Of a stretch of 64,000 bases of DNA, positions 24,805-34,077 are shown piece after piece. Every line of letters begins with the position of its first letter. Position 1 is the stretch's first letter. A program made the position numbers and the translations under genes. A model generated the notes under the pieces. It saw nothing but the letters and a program-made list of their open reading frames with translations. It did no database searches and was not told the DNA's origin. The DNA is from Pseudomonas weihenstephanensis (GTDB taxonomy: Bacteria; Pseudomonadota; Gammaproteobacteria; Pseudomonadales; Pseudomonadaceae). The stretch spans positions 186,001 through 250,000 of the forward strand of contig NZ_JYLF01000007.1 in the NCBI RefSeq assembly GCF_001043055.1, written 5' to 3'.

Positions 24805-27738
24805 TCAGGCCTCCTGCACTGGGCGAGGTGTGGGGTGGTCTTTTTTATAGTTAGCTACGTTGGGATCTGACTCTTCCGGGAGTTGGTATTCAAGAAACCC
24901 CTCGTGCTCTACTGGCATGCTTTCTTCCTGTATCGCTGCTATTTCATCGTCAAAGAAATACTCCTCAAGATGTGCTTGTTCAGTTTTTGAAAACTGCTCC
25001 AGCACTGACAGAGTTTCATTCTCGCTGTTGGGGGCTTTACCAAACGCCGGGTTCTTTAATGGAGGAATGAAATCATCGGGCTTTGTGCGATCGGTTTCTC
25101 CGTATTTGACTTCAGCCGGGAAGGGTGGTGGATTGTCAATAACTGCGGTGCCTTGTTCGTTTAGTGTTCCCGTCAAGGTTTGCCCATTACTGAAGCGCAG
25201 TGTGAAAGGAGCGCCGGTGACTGGAGACTGATCAAGGTAGTGATATGCAAGACTGAGGACTGCGGGCTTTACGCCGTCCGGCAGAATGGGGGGATTGAAT
25301 AGTCCTTTTGCCCCACCCAGCAATGGATGCTCACTGCCCTTGACACTGAACACCCCCGGACAGGCAAAGGTGATGTCGGCGCCTTGCAACGTAATGCTCG
25401 CCGAACCGGCTTGCAGGACGATGCGGGTCTTGGCGATCAGGTCGATCCTCCCTGCCGTCGCGGTGAAGGTTGCCGCTTGGTCGGCCAACACCTCCATACG
25501 GTCGGTGTGTGCCTGCAGGCTGACTGCACCTGTCTCAGCCACGACCTTGGCGCCACCTTTGGCGGTATACCAATGCAGGTTGCCACCACTGGCCCCAGCG
25601 ATGGTGTGAGCGGCGCTCAAATGCAGGTCCTGTTGACTGGTCACCTGTAGCTGCTGCCCGGCAAACACATGGCTGCTGGCGGGGCTGGCGACCGTTAGGT
25701 GATCTGGCGTTTCCAGCACTAAATGCGGCGCGCTGAAACGTTCGACTGCTTGTTCCGTGTCGGGTTGAGTGGTGCTTTGCCCATTGACCTGGGCGGGATA
25801 GTGCGCGCCCTTGCGTGGGTTCAACTCATCGCCTAACGCTTGTTGCGCAGCGTGAGCGGCCATGATCCCTGCCTGAGCTTGCTGCGCAGCCTGGCTCAAA
25901 TGTTCGGCAGTGTTCATCGCGCCGTAGAGTTGGTCGAGGGCGTCGCTCATCTGCATCTGGGTGGCGTTTGCGCCAGTCTGGAGGCTGGCGGACAGGAGCA
26001 ATCCTTCAGCGGCCCGAATCTGCCCCCAGCCTTGTGTGGACTGGCTGAACCCTAACCCCTGATAAGCATTGCGTTTGCTCCCTTCGCTGGCAATCGCATA
26101 CCCCAGGGTGAGGGTGCTGCGCGCGGTCTGGTTACCTAGCTGCTGGCGCAGTTGGCCTTGGGCGTCATCCAGTTGCCAATGGCTGGCGGGTTGGCCATCC
26201 AGGCCAAGTGTTTGCACCCCACTGATCGTACCGGGATGGTTGGCAGGCGCGCCGATACCGGCACTGAAGGGGGCAGTGGCTTCGCCGTTGAACACCTGCG
26301 CGATGACCACCGGTTGATCAATGTCGGCATGGGTGTAGCTGATCACCACTTCACTGCCAATGCGCGGTGTGAAGTTCTGACCAAAGTGCGCACCGGCCAG
26401 GGCTTCGGCGACACGGATCCACGTGCCCGATGTTTCGTTGCCGGGGGCATGCGCGTTGTTCTGCAGCCCCCCCGCCAGAGGGCTTTCACCCCGTTGCCAA
26501 AAAAACTGTACCCGCACTTGGTGGTCACGGTTGCTGGTGATGACGTGCTGTTGCGCTCCGACCACGGTGGCTGTTTGTACACCGGGTGCTTGTGGACGGG
26601 GGCGTCGGGTTGGCACGATCGGTACGTTCGGCGCAACGGCGTGGAAGTGATTGGCGTAGGTGCCGCGCTCCAGAGCGGGGTCCCCCAGCCGATTGGCCAA
26701 AAGAAGGCCGAGATTATTGCTTGCCACATGCCTGATCTGCCGGCAAACCAGCGGGAGGGCACCCATGACTGGATGTTGCTCCACGGTATAGCGAATGCCC
26801 AGTTGCAGAGACCGCGTTGCGCTGTCTCCTTGATATCCATGGCGTGCAAGGCGACGCGAGTTCAACAGATGGTTGGCGGTCTGGCGTGCTTCGTTCGACG
26901 TCTCGAAAATGGCCGAAGGATTTGCATCGAACACTTCCAGCTCAGGCAACGCGGGGCCTTCGGCGATGGCGCTGTCAGCGGTCCCACTCAACCCTAGCAA
27001 CTGCTCAGCGTTCCAGGCGCAGGTTGTGGCCGCATCAATAGTGATTTGGTGCTGCTCTTCCAGGTGGCGAATACCGTCATCCGCCTGCGGTGTATCCTCA
27101 CGGGAAAAGACCAGCACACCACTGTCAGGCCATTGGTAGTCACGGTCAATAATCACCAGCCTGGCGCTATCCTTCCCGTTGCCCCCGTGTTCAAAATAGA
27201 AACTCAACCCCTCTTCGGATAACAGCCGGCAGACGAATTCAAAGTCGGTCTCGCGGTACTGCGTGCATAACGCACGTCTTGGTAGCAGTTGGGTAACCCG
27301 TGCATCCCACTGGGCGTGAGGGTAGCCCGCAAAAATTCGCGTGACTATCTCAAGCGCATTCAGATCCTGGAAGATCATTGTATTGCGGCGTCGCTTGAGT
27401 AAGCTCAACCAGGTTCCGGCATGCAGTCGATAGCGTGCGATACCACCGTCGCTGCCGTGCTGTTCTGCGCTGACCACGATGCCTTGCCAGCTGCGTTGCT
27501 GACCATCCAATTGCGTCAGTTGCAACTGCAGGGCTGTTCCCGGCAATGCAGCCAGATTCAACAAGGCTGAAGGGCTGATGCAGTCGAGCGTGAAGACTGG
27601 TTCTTCATTGATCGCTTCGAGGCTTTCCCAGTGCCGCACCACCAAAGCGTCGGGCAGAACCGTTTGCACGTGCAGCAGGCGGTTGTGCTGCGAGAGCAAC
27701 GACCAGTCGGTGGCATCCATGTCAGCCGGTGTGAGCAT
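24805..27738 (-). CDS. vgrG: vgrG2: T6SS spike protein with TTR-like C-terminal extension
   Basis: A 977-aa VgrG. Order: gp27-like base (RALCTQYRETDFEFVCRLLS), gp5 OB fold (QVRVQFFWQRGESP, GTWIRVAEALAGAHFGQNF, RIGSEVVISY), beta-helix/DUF2345 (QAHTDRMEVLADQAA, GSASITLQGADITFACPG). About 150 extra residues follow, starting SLAYHYLDQSPVTGAPFTLR, which look like a small transthyretin-like beta domain with an acidic tail. Such domains dock effectors, here presumably the PoNe toxin that starts three bases later. The frame is open to 28083, but AAGGAG six bases before ATG 27738 and the overlap with tssL support the shorter form. No lesion is seen. Confidence 0.93.
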   Translation of the reverse strand: MLTPADMDATDWSLLSQHNRLLHVQTVLPDALVVRHWESLEAINEEPVFTLDCISPSALLNLAALPGTALQLQLTQLDGQQRSWQGIVVSAEQHGSDGGIARYRLHAGTWLSLLKRRRNTMIFQDLNALEIVTRIFAGYPHAQWDARVTQLLPRRALCTQYRETDFEFVCRLLSEEGLSFYFEHGGNGKDSARLVIIDRDYQWPDSGVLVFSREDTPQADDGIRHLEEQHQITIDAATTCAWNAEQLLGLSGTADSAIAEGPALPELEVFDANPSAIFETSNEARQTANHLLNSRRLARHGYQGDSATRSLQLGIRYTVEQHPVMGALPLVCRQIRHVASNNLGLLLANRLGDPALERGTYANHFHAVAPNVPIVPTRRPRPQAPGVQTATVVGAQQHVITSNRDHQVRVQFFWQRGESPLAGGLQNNAHAPGNETSGTWIRVAEALAGAHFGQNFTPRIGSEVVISYTHADIDQPVVIAQVFNGEATAPFSAGIGAPANHPGTISGVQTLGLDGQPASHWQLDDAQGQLRQQLGNQTARSTLTLGYAIASEGSKRNAYQGLGFSQSTQGWGQIRAAEGLLLSASLQTGANATQMQMSDALDQLYGAMNTAEHLSQAAQQAQAGIMAAHAAQQALGDELNPRKGAHYPAQVNGQSTTQPDTEQAVERFSAPHLVLETPDHLTVASPASSHVFAGQQLQVTSQQDLHLSAAHTIAGASGGNLHWYTAKGGAKVVAETGAVSLQAHTDRMEVLADQAATFTATAGRIDLIAKTRIVLQAGSASITLQGADITFACPGVFSVKGSEHPLLGGAKGLFNPPILPDGVKPAVLSLAYHYLDQSPVTGAPFTLRFSNGQTLTGTLNEQGTAVIDNPPPFPAEVKYGETDRTKPDDFIPPLKNPAFGKAPNSENETLSVLEQFSKTEQAHLEEYFFDDEIAAIQEESMPVEHEGFLEYQLPEESDPNVANYKKDHPTPRPVQEA

Positions 27739-27749
27739 GTGTAGCTCCT

Positions 27750-28520
27750 TCAGGGGAGGGTGATGGTCAGGCTGGCCGTGCGGGTCGGAAGCTGAATCAC
27801 GTTGTCGAGTAAGGCCATTTGCGCTTGAGTGTCGGTTGAAAGCGTCAGGCTGAAGGCGGTAAAACTGATTGCCCCAACCACCCCCAAGACTAATGCGGGC
27901 GTCCATAACGGCACCTGACGACGCAGGAGGTGGGCGACACGGTCTGGTGAGGCCCAATGGGGGGCGAAAGCGGTTCGTTTGCCTTTGAGAAATACCAGCT
28001 CCTCGCCCAGGCGCGCCGTCAGATAGCCCAGCTGTTCCGAACCCTCCAGACGATATTTGCCCTGAAAGCCGATCAGCAGGCAAAGGTGGTAGACCTCCAG
28101 CGCCTGCAAGCGAACCGCACCTTTACTGCGCAGATCTTCCAGATAGGTGAAGAACTTGTCCCCCGCCAACTGATCACCGAACATCACCAACTGCATCGGA
28201 TTGAGCTCCCACTGATCGCGGAAGGGGCAATCGGATGCGGAGAGAATCAGCTCGTCGATGGTTGCGCAAAACGCATACTTGGCTGCGTAGATGTCTTCGC
28301 TCGCGATACCCGCAGTAGCGGCAGCGTTCTCTATGCGGGTAAAAAACTGTTTGATCGCTGCGCTGAACGCTTGGTGGTGTTCTGGAGCTTGGCGGCGTTG
28401 AATCATCAGCAGCAGATAAAAGCCATCGGACATCAGGTCGATCAGACGCTGTGGAGCGTTGCCTGTGTGGCTGAGAAGTTCTGCCGGGGCAGGCATGTGA
28501 GGGGCGCTGGTATAGGTCAT
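27750..28520 (-). CDS. tssL: T6SS inner-membrane protein TssL (DotU family)
   Basis: A partner of TssM in the membrane complex that also recruits the baseplate through TssK. The 256-aa protein shows the DotU pattern: LMSDGFYLLLMIQRR, AKYAFCATIDELILSA, FGDQLAGDKFFTYLEDL, EVYHLCLLIGFQGKYRLEG. One membrane segment lies near the C-terminus (LVLGVVGAISFTAFSLTL, about 209-226), with a short periplasmic tail and no peptidoglycan-binding domain, so wall anchoring must come from another protein such as the OmpA-family product. It overlaps tssK by four bases. Confidence 0.95.
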   Translation of the reverse strand: MTYTSAPHMPAPAELLSHTGNAPQRLIDLMSDGFYLLLMIQRRQAPEHHQAFSAAIKQFFTRIENAAATAGIASEDIYAAKYAFCATIDELILSASDCPFRDQWELNPMQLVMFGDQLAGDKFFTYLEDLRSKGAVRLQALEVYHLCLLIGFQGKYRLEGSEQLGYLTARLGEELVFLKGKRTAFAPHWASPDRVAHLLRRQVPLWTPALVLGVVGAISFTAFSLTLSTDTQAQMALLDNVIQLPTRTASLTITLP

Positions 28521-29863
28521 GGCATCAGGGCTAGCAATTCAAGTTTCAATTCGGAGAGGCCGTTGGGGATGTACACCGTAACGGTCTGGCTTTTAAGCAT
28601 GTGTTCGTAAAGTGACCCGCGCGGCTCAAGGGCGAAATACAACATGCCTGGCCGCACAGGGATCGCGGACGGTGGCACGGGGGTGTAGGTCAATGTCACA
28701 CCGGGCATAGAGGAGGTGACCAGTTTTTCAACCGCGTCTGGCGAGCCAATTTTTACTGTGCGCGGTACGATTTCTGCGAGCTCTGCGCCAGCCTTTTCCG
28801 CACTGACACCCAGGTAGAGGGTGCAATTGCCATCAATGCGCTCATTGTCCAGGCGCCCTTGGTGGTACGCCGGTTTCACTTGGGCGAGCGCAATGCTGAA
28901 GTAACGAGCAGAAATAACGGTGTCTACCAGCGTGTGAATAATGGCGAACAGGGTGTTGAAGCCAGGTGCTGGGTGGTTATGGTCGTAAGGTGGTAGATCC
29001 GCAAGGCGATGTGTCTTGGAAAACGTCAGCAGGGCGCCTGCCAAGCGAAGCAGTTCTTGATGAACGCGTTCGGGATGCAATCCCGGATGCTGGAAGAGGT
29101 GAGAAAGGCTGGCGCACGCGGTATTACTGGTGTGCAACAACCAGAATGACGCGATATCTCCGGCGCGGAACTCAACGACATTCTGAGAGGGCTCGCGGTG
29201 AGCTTCCTGCATGACCTGGACCTTGGCGTCGAGGGCTTCAAGCAGCTGTCGCAACTTGATCAGCAGGCTGGGCATGGCGGCCAAATTCACGGCGGGCGCC
29301 ATGTACTGTTCGTCGACCTCAAAGCCTCCGGTGCTGCTGCGTTTCAAGCGCGCTATCGGGATGACTTCAAATGCATCATGCGCCTGGTCTTCCGTCAGCA
29401 AGCGAACGGCGGGGGCAAGGAATGCCACTTCGCTTTCTTCTGCTTCGGTGAACATATCCGCAGTTTGTTCGTTGTTCTGTGCATAGCGGCCAGCGTTTGC
29501 ACCTGAGTCGCTGACGGCCAGATTGCGGCCGTGAGGGTTCAGTCGCGGCAGTGCCAGATACGTTGTGATTTCAGACACGCTGAGGGGGAGATCCTGAAGC
29601 CCAATGGCCGATGGCAGCGTGGCGCCTTCTGGCGCAGAGTACAGTTCACCGCCCGGAAACACGGCGGACACCTCCAGAACGCGTAACGTGCCTTGGGCCA
29701 GGCTCGCTTTGTCGAGTTTCAGGCGTTGAATGCCCCAGGCATAAGGCTGCAGCAACTGGCTCATCTGACTCAGCCTTGCCTCGTGATAGCGGTCCTGCTG
29801 TTGAAAAAGTTGCGGGCGCAGAAACAGCCCTTCACCCCACAGTATTTTGGCGTTATGACTCAA
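28517..29863 (-). CDS. tssK: T6SS baseplate protein TssK
   Basis: Connects the baseplate wedge to the TssLM membrane complex. The 448-aa protein begins KILWGEGLFLRPQLFQQQDRYHEARL, the standard TssK start, and has CTLYLGVSAEKAGAELAE, VKIGSPDAVEKLVTSSMPG and a closing ALEPRGSLYEHMLKS segment. Length is normal for the family. It lies between tssJ and tssL in the minus-strand tssJ-tssK-tssL-vgrG2-effector-immunity unit, with 42 bp to tssJ. Confidence 0.96.
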   Translation of the reverse strand: MSHNAKILWGEGLFLRPQLFQQQDRYHEARLSQMSQLLQPYAWGIQRLKLDKASLAQGTLRVLEVSAVFPGGELYSAPEGATLPSAIGLQDLPLSVSEITTYLALPRLNPHGRNLAVSDSGANAGRYAQNNEQTADMFTEAEESEVAFLAPAVRLLTEDQAHDAFEVIPIARLKRSSTGGFEVDEQYMAPAVNLAAMPSLLIKLRQLLEALDAKVQVMQEAHREPSQNVVEFRAGDIASFWLLHTSNTACASLSHLFQHPGLHPERVHQELLRLAGALLTFSKTHRLADLPPYDHNHPAPGFNTLFAIIHTLVDTVISARYFSIALAQVKPAYHQGRLDNERIDGNCTLYLGVSAEKAGAELAEIVPRTVKIGSPDAVEKLVTSSMPGVTLTYTPVPPSAIPVRPGMLYFALEPRGSLYEHMLKSQTVTVYIPNGLSELKLELLALMP

Positions 29864-29905
29864 TGGTGGGACTCCTGTCGGGCGCGGCGGGTGGAAGCAC
29901 CGTGC

Positions 29906-30433
29906 TCATCTTTTGCTCTGGCATTTGACCGTCGCCAGTGTGTCGGTGGCGCCTGCGGCTGTGTTGATCAGTGCTCCTTGGGTGGAGGTGAGGGCGCAGG
30001 CATGAACCCCCAGGGTGATCCCCGTCAGAGCCGAAGCGTTGGCTTCATACGCAAAACGCCAACGCCGCTCGGCCGGTTCCCGGAAAAACGCAACAATGCC
30101 AATGTAGGCGGCACCGTTTTCCAGCTTTTCGTTGAGTTCGTAATGCTGCTCCGGCAGCAACAACATTTCCCTTACGCTGACCAAGTCTGAGCCTAGTGCT
30201 CTGAGTTCCTGCGCATCGTCTAGGAAGCTGTCGAAAGGTGTCTGTTCAAAGCGTTCGGTAGCGCGCAAGTGATAAATTTTAATGACTTGTGCCAGCGGTT
30301 TTTTATGGGTTCCCTGATTCATATTGGCGGCGGCATGGATGCGTAGGGGGACCTGGGTGTTCTTATCCTTCGGTGTTTCATTGCTTGAGCAGCCAATCAA
30401 AAAAAATATTCCAACCAGAGGCAGGTGCTTCAT
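29906..30433 (-). CDS. tssJ: T6SS outer-membrane lipoprotein TssJ
   Basis: The outer-membrane member of the TssJLM complex. The 175-aa precursor starts MKHLPLVGIFFLIGCSSN with a lipobox and Cys as the lipid attachment site. The mature part has the TssJ pattern: LRIHAAANMNQ, KIYHLRATERFEQTPFD, DLVSVREMLLLPEQH, YIGIVAFFREPAERRWRF. ATG 30433 has GGAAG four bases upstream; the frame is open further upstream without signal-peptide features. It is the first gene of the minus-strand unit, divergent from the TPR lipoprotein gene. Confidence 0.94.
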   Translation of the reverse strand: MKHLPLVGIFFLIGCSSNETPKDKNTQVPLRIHAAANMNQGTHKKPLAQVIKIYHLRATERFEQTPFDSFLDDAQELRALGSDLVSVREMLLLPEQHYELNEKLENGAAYIGIVAFFREPAERRWRFAYEANASALTGITLGVHACALTSTQGALINTAAGATDTLATVKCQSKR

Positions 30434-30934
30434 TTTACTTCCAAGTGCAGTTATAAAAGCGATGAGGTGATGAAGAGAGGGCTTTTTTTGTGTTTGCATC
30501 GGTAAGTGGCTCTAGAGCATATAAAGAAGTGGTGTGGCAGTTGAGTTCTAGCTCTAAGTTGGTCCGGAGGCCATTGGCCTCTCAGAAATTGCTTGCGCGC
30601 AGATGCACTGTTATCGCCGCGTGTGCGCTTGTTTATAAGAATTCATAGCGCTCAATTTGAGAGGTTTATCTACTTTGGTCAAGTGCGAGTAGGGGGTTTG
30701 GCTGTTTTAGTTTCTGTAAAGAGGTTGTTGTTCTTTGGTTCTGTAAGATGTTTTTATTTGTGTTGTGGGAAATGTTACTGGCTAATAGATTCCCTGAAAA
30801 TTCTATAGAATTTGTTTGCAAGCCTTTTTCGGTTGCTATACGGTTCGGTTTCTTGCCAGTGCCGGTAGTTGTTTGCCGGATCACTGGATAACTCTAACGT
30901 TATACACGGATCTTTTAGTCAGGGAGGGATTGCT
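30434..30934. promoter_or_regulatory. 500-bp divergent intergenic region between the two T6SS operons
   Basis: There is no gene of note. The region is AT-rich for this genome and must hold the promoters of the tssJ unit (leftward) and of the lipoprotein-tssBC-hcp unit (rightward). A 15-base palindrome centred on GAGGCCATTGGCCTC (30567-30581) is a candidate regulator site. I looked for a sigma-54 -24/-12 element and found no good match. Confidence 0.45.
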
Positions 30935-31483
30935 GTGCGTGCCATTCTTATTGTGATTGGTTTTCTAATAGTGTCAGGGTGCGCAATGCAATCTGCACAA
31001 GAGCCAGTCCCAACGTTTGAACACTTAATGTTTAAAGCAGATGAACGTATTCAAGCGCGCAACTTCGAAGCGGGTAGGAAGTTGCTGTCAGAAGCTGCAT
31101 CCATGGAGCCCACTCGAAAAGAGCCTTGGTTGCGTCGAGCTGAGCTGGAGTTCAAAGCTGAGAATTATGGTGCCGCGATTCTGGCCGCGCAGGAAGTGTT
31201 GCAGCGCGATGCAGCTAATACCCGTGCTGACGCCATTCTGACCGTCTCGGGCTTGCGAGTCGCGGTGCAGTCGTTGGGAAGGCTACGCGATGAAAAAGAC
31301 GTCAACGGCCCAGTGCATCAAGAGGCGCAAAAACTTGCTGCGAGACTGCGCGAAACCCTGGGAGCCAAGGCTTTGCTGCCCAAGGCCAAAACTGCGCCAC
31401 GTAAGTCGGTGCCTGCACCCGCCAAAGCCACGCCAGCGGCATCGAGCTCCAATCCGTTCTCCAGCCTGCCGGGCATGAATTGA
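30935..31483 (+). CDS. TPR-like lipoprotein of the T6SS cluster
   Basis: A 182-aa lipoprotein. The start VRAILIVIGFLIVSGCAMQ is a lipoprotein signal with a lipobox Cys. About residues 30-100 read as TPR-type helices (ADERIQARNFEAGRKLLSEA, RAELEFKAENYGAAILAAQE) and the tail is rich in Ala, Pro, Lys and Ser. GTG 30935 follows AGGGAGGG at six bases, a strong site. Lipoproteins of this kind open the tssBC-hcp unit in some Acinetobacter-, Burkholderia- and Pseudomonas-type clusters; function unknown, possibly in wall crossing or complex stability. 42 bp separate it from tssB. Confidence 0.78.
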   Translation: MRAILIVIGFLIVSGCAMQSAQEPVPTFEHLMFKADERIQARNFEAGRKLLSEAASMEPTRKEPWLRRAELEFKAENYGAAILAAQEVLQRDAANTRADAILTVSGLRVAVQSLGRLRDEKDVNGPVHQEAQKLAARLRETLGAKALLPKAKTAPRKSVPAPAKATPAASSSNPFSSLPGMN

Positions 31484-31525
31484 GCGTGAACCTTAAGTAA
31501 GTATTTGATCGAGGCGGTACCTGCT

Positions 31526-32029
31526 ATGGCTAAGAAGGAAAGTGTGCAAAAACGCCTGCAAAAGGTGCGGGCGCCGAGGATTCAGCTGACCTACGACGTT
31601 GAGATTGGCGATGCCATCGAGCAGAAAGAGTTGCCCTTTGTGGTCGGTGTATTGGGTGATTTTTCCGGGAATCCGGAAACACCTCTGGCTCGTCCCAAGG
31701 ATCGCAAATTCGTGTCGCTTGATCGGGATAATTTTGACGAGGTCATGGCGGCGATGACGCCACGTGCCACGTATCGGGTGGCCAACGCACTGACCGGGGA
31801 GGGGGAGTTCGGCGTGACCTTGAACTTTCAATCACTGGAAGATTTTGGACCAGAGGCACTCATTCGCTAGGTGCCAGCACTGCATAAGCTACATGAGGCC
31901 CGTAGCAAACTGGCAGACATGCGCAACAAGATCTCGACCAACGAGACCCTTGAGGATGTGCTCAGCGACGTGCTGACGAACACCGAGCAGATGGCCACGA
32001 TTCGACGTGAATCTCAGGGGGATGTATGA
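31526..32029 (+). pseudogene. tssB: tssB: sheath small subunit gene interrupted by an in-frame amber codon
   Basis: TssB and TssC form the contractile sheath. The 168-codon frame matches TssB well: MAKKESVQKRLQKVRAPRI, QLTYDVEIGDAIEQKELPF, VVGVLGDFSGNPETPLARPK, DRKFVSLDRDNFDEVMAAM. After FGPEALIR comes TAG at 31868-31870, then the same frame goes on with VPALHKLHEARSKLADMRNK and ends at the TGA overlapping the tssC start. TssB proteins usually have Gln-Val at this site, so CAG to TAG is the simplest change. The truncated 114-aa product would lack the C-terminal helix that locks onto TssC. Unless read through by a suppressor tRNA or due to a sequence error, the sheath is lost. Confidence 0.9.
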
Positions 32030-33516
32030 GCACCGCAAACGCTTCTGGTGATATGAGTGCTCCACTGTTAAATGAAGGGGCCAGCTTGCTTGATCAGGTG
32101 GTCGAGCAAAGCAAGATTGCCAAATCCGAGTCGGAGCACCTTCGAGCGCGTGACCTGATCGCCGAGTTGGTTGCTGAGGTCATGCAGGGTACGGTCGTGG
32201 TCTCGGAGAACCTCGCTCGTAGCCTGGATGCGCGTATTGCAGAGCTGGATCGTATGCTCTCGGAACAGCTGTCGCTGGTCATGCACGCCGCAGAATTTCA
32301 GAAGCTCGAATCCAGTTGGCGCGGCTTGCACCATTTGGTGACTGAGTCGACTACCGGGGCCATGATCAAAATCAAGGTTTTCAACGCCTCGAAAAAAGAG
32401 CTGATGCGCGACTTCAAGGCCGCATTGGAGTTCGACCAAAGCTCGCTATTCAAGAAGATCTACGAGGAAGAGTTTGGCACCTTTGGTGGTGCGCCGTTTG
32501 GTGCATTGATTGGTGACTATGCGATCACCCGTCAGCCAGAAGACCTGTACTTCCTTGAGCAAATGTCCCATGTCGCGGCTGCCGCCCATGCGCCATTCAT
32601 AACGGCGCCTGCGCCGGAGCTGCTTGGCCTGGAGAGCTTTGCCGACCTGGGCCGCCCGCGCGATATGGCCAAGGTATTTGATACGGTTGAATACGCCAAG
32701 TGGAAATCCTTGCGCGAATCTGAAGATGCGCGCTATGTGGGCTTGGCGTTGCCGCGCTTCCTGGGGCGCCTACCGTACAACCCTATTGATGGCATCACCA
32801 TTGATAGCTTCCCATTCGTAGAGGATGTAGACGGTCGCGACCACTCTCGATACCTGTGGTGTAACGCTGCTTACGCCCATGGCGCGCGTCTTACGCAAGC
32901 GTTTGAGAACTTCGGATGGTGTGCCGCCATTAGAGGCGTTGAGGGTGGTGGTCTGGTGGAAGGGCTGCCGACTCATACCTTCAACACCGATGATGGTGAA
33001 GTGGCGCTCAAGTGCCCGACTGAAGTGGCCATCACTGACCGCCGGGAAAAAGAACTCAGCGATCTTGGCTTTATTTCCCTGGTGCATTGCAGGAACACCG
33101 ATTACGCGGCTTTTTTTGGCGCGCAGTCGTTGCAAAAGCCGCGTAAGTACAACACCGACGCGGCCAACGCCAACGCGCTGCTGTCCTCGCAACTGCAGTA
33201 CATCTTCGCTGTGTCGCGGATTGCTCACTACCTCAAGTCGATGATGCGCGACAAGATTGGCAGCTTCGCTTCGGTGTCCAGCGTTTCAACCTTTCTGAAC
33301 ACCTGGATCAGCCAATACGTGCTGCTCAATGACAACGCGAGTCAGGAGGCTAAAGCCCAATATCCCTTGCGTGAAGCGTCTATTCAGGTCTCCGAAGTGC
33401 CCGGTCGTCCTGGCGTATTCCGCGCCGTGGCGTTCCTACGCCCCCATTACCAACTTGACGAACTGTCGGTGTCTTTGCGCCTGGTCGCGGAGCTGCCCGC
33501 GGGCGTGAAGGCATAA
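32026..33516 (+). CDS. tssC: T6SS sheath large subunit TssC
   Basis: The 496-aa main sheath protein. Family segments include LESSWRGLHHLVTESTTGA near residue 90, KKIYEEEFGTFGGAPFGALI near 145, FLGRLPYNPIDGITIDSFPF (near 245), CNAAYAHGARLTQAFENFGW and, near the end, QYVLLNDNASQEAKAQYPLR. The frame is complete and of normal length. Its ATG overlaps the tssB stop (ATGA), so translation may be coupled to that of tssB; ribosomes stopping at the amber codon in tssB could therefore also lower TssC output. hcp follows after 41 bp. Confidence 0.97.
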   Translation: MSTANASGDMSAPLLNEGASLLDQVVEQSKIAKSESEHLRARDLIAELVAEVMQGTVVVSENLARSLDARIAELDRMLSEQLSLVMHAAEFQKLESSWRGLHHLVTESTTGAMIKIKVFNASKKELMRDFKAALEFDQSSLFKKIYEEEFGTFGGAPFGALIGDYAITRQPEDLYFLEQMSHVAAAAHAPFITAPAPELLGLESFADLGRPRDMAKVFDTVEYAKWKSLRESEDARYVGLALPRFLGRLPYNPIDGITIDSFPFVEDVDGRDHSRYLWCNAAYAHGARLTQAFENFGWCAAIRGVEGGGLVEGLPTHTFNTDDGEVALKCPTEVAITDRREKELSDLGFISLVHCRNTDYAAFFGAQSLQKPRKYNTDAANANALLSSQLQYIFAVSRIAHYLKSMMRDKIGSFASVSSVSTFLNTWISQYVLLNDNASQEAKAQYPLREASIQVSEVPGRPGVFRAVAFLRPHYQLDELSVSLRLVAELPAGVKA

Positions 33517-33557
33517 AGTCACTGTTGCACCAACCCTCCCTAAAAAAGGACGAAGTA

Positions 33558-34061
33558 ATGAAAGACATCTACCTCAAAATTGGACAGCCGGATGTTAAGG
33601 GTGAGTCGCTGGATAAGGACCACGCGGACTGGTTGGAAATCGACTCCTGGGTGCATGAAATCCGCCAGCCGAAATCGTCAACGGCGTCTGCGACCGGCGG
33701 CAACACGGCCGAGCGTTGCGAGCACGATGCGATGGAGTTCACCAAGGCGATGGACGTGACAAGCCCTCAGTTGTATGAGGCAGCGTCCAGCGGTACCACC
33801 TTCAAAGAAATCACCATCGAGTTCTTTAAACGAGACGGCGAAGGCAATCGCGTGAAGTACTTGGCGATTGATTTGAAAAACGCCGTGGTGGCCAGCATTT
33901 CGCCCAAAGTCGTGGCGGGGCAGGAGCCTATGGAAACCTTCAAGTTGAAGTACGCCGCCGTGCAATGGCGTTACACCCAGAAAGCCAGTGGTGGCGGTCA
34001 GCAGGGCAACACCCAAGGCGCTTGGAGCTTGACCAAGAACGACAAGTCGTTCGCGGTCTGA
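33558..34061 (+). CDS. hcp: T6SS tube protein Hcp
   Basis: Forms hexameric rings that stack into the inner tube. The 167-aa protein begins MKDIYLKIGQPDVKGES and carries WLEIDSWVHEIRQP, EFTKAMDVTSPQLYEAASSG, EITIEFFKRDGEGNRVKYLA and VQWRYTQKASGGGQQGN, the Hcp1 family pattern. AGGA seven bases before ATG 33558 fits; the frame is open to 33525. A stable hairpin follows the gene, which would raise hcp message over the downstream baseplate genes. Confidence 0.96.
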   Translation: MKDIYLKIGQPDVKGESLDKDHADWLEIDSWVHEIRQPKSSTASATGGNTAERCEHDAMEFTKAMDVTSPQLYEAASSGTTFKEITIEFFKRDGEGNRVKYLAIDLKNAVVASISPKVVAGQEPMETFKLKYAAVQWRYTQKASGGGQQGNTQGAWSLTKNDKSFAV

Positions 34062-34077
34062 TTGATGCGTTAAGTCG

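Noticed and set aside
27739..28083. N-terminal extension of vgrG2 to 28083
   Set aside because: The extra ~115 codons are antisense to tssL and lack VgrG features, while ATG 27738 has a strong ribosome-binding site.
30434..30934. Possible sigma-54 promoter for the T6SS operons
   Set aside because: I looked for the GG-N10-GC type element and found no convincing -24/-12 pair, so I do not claim one.
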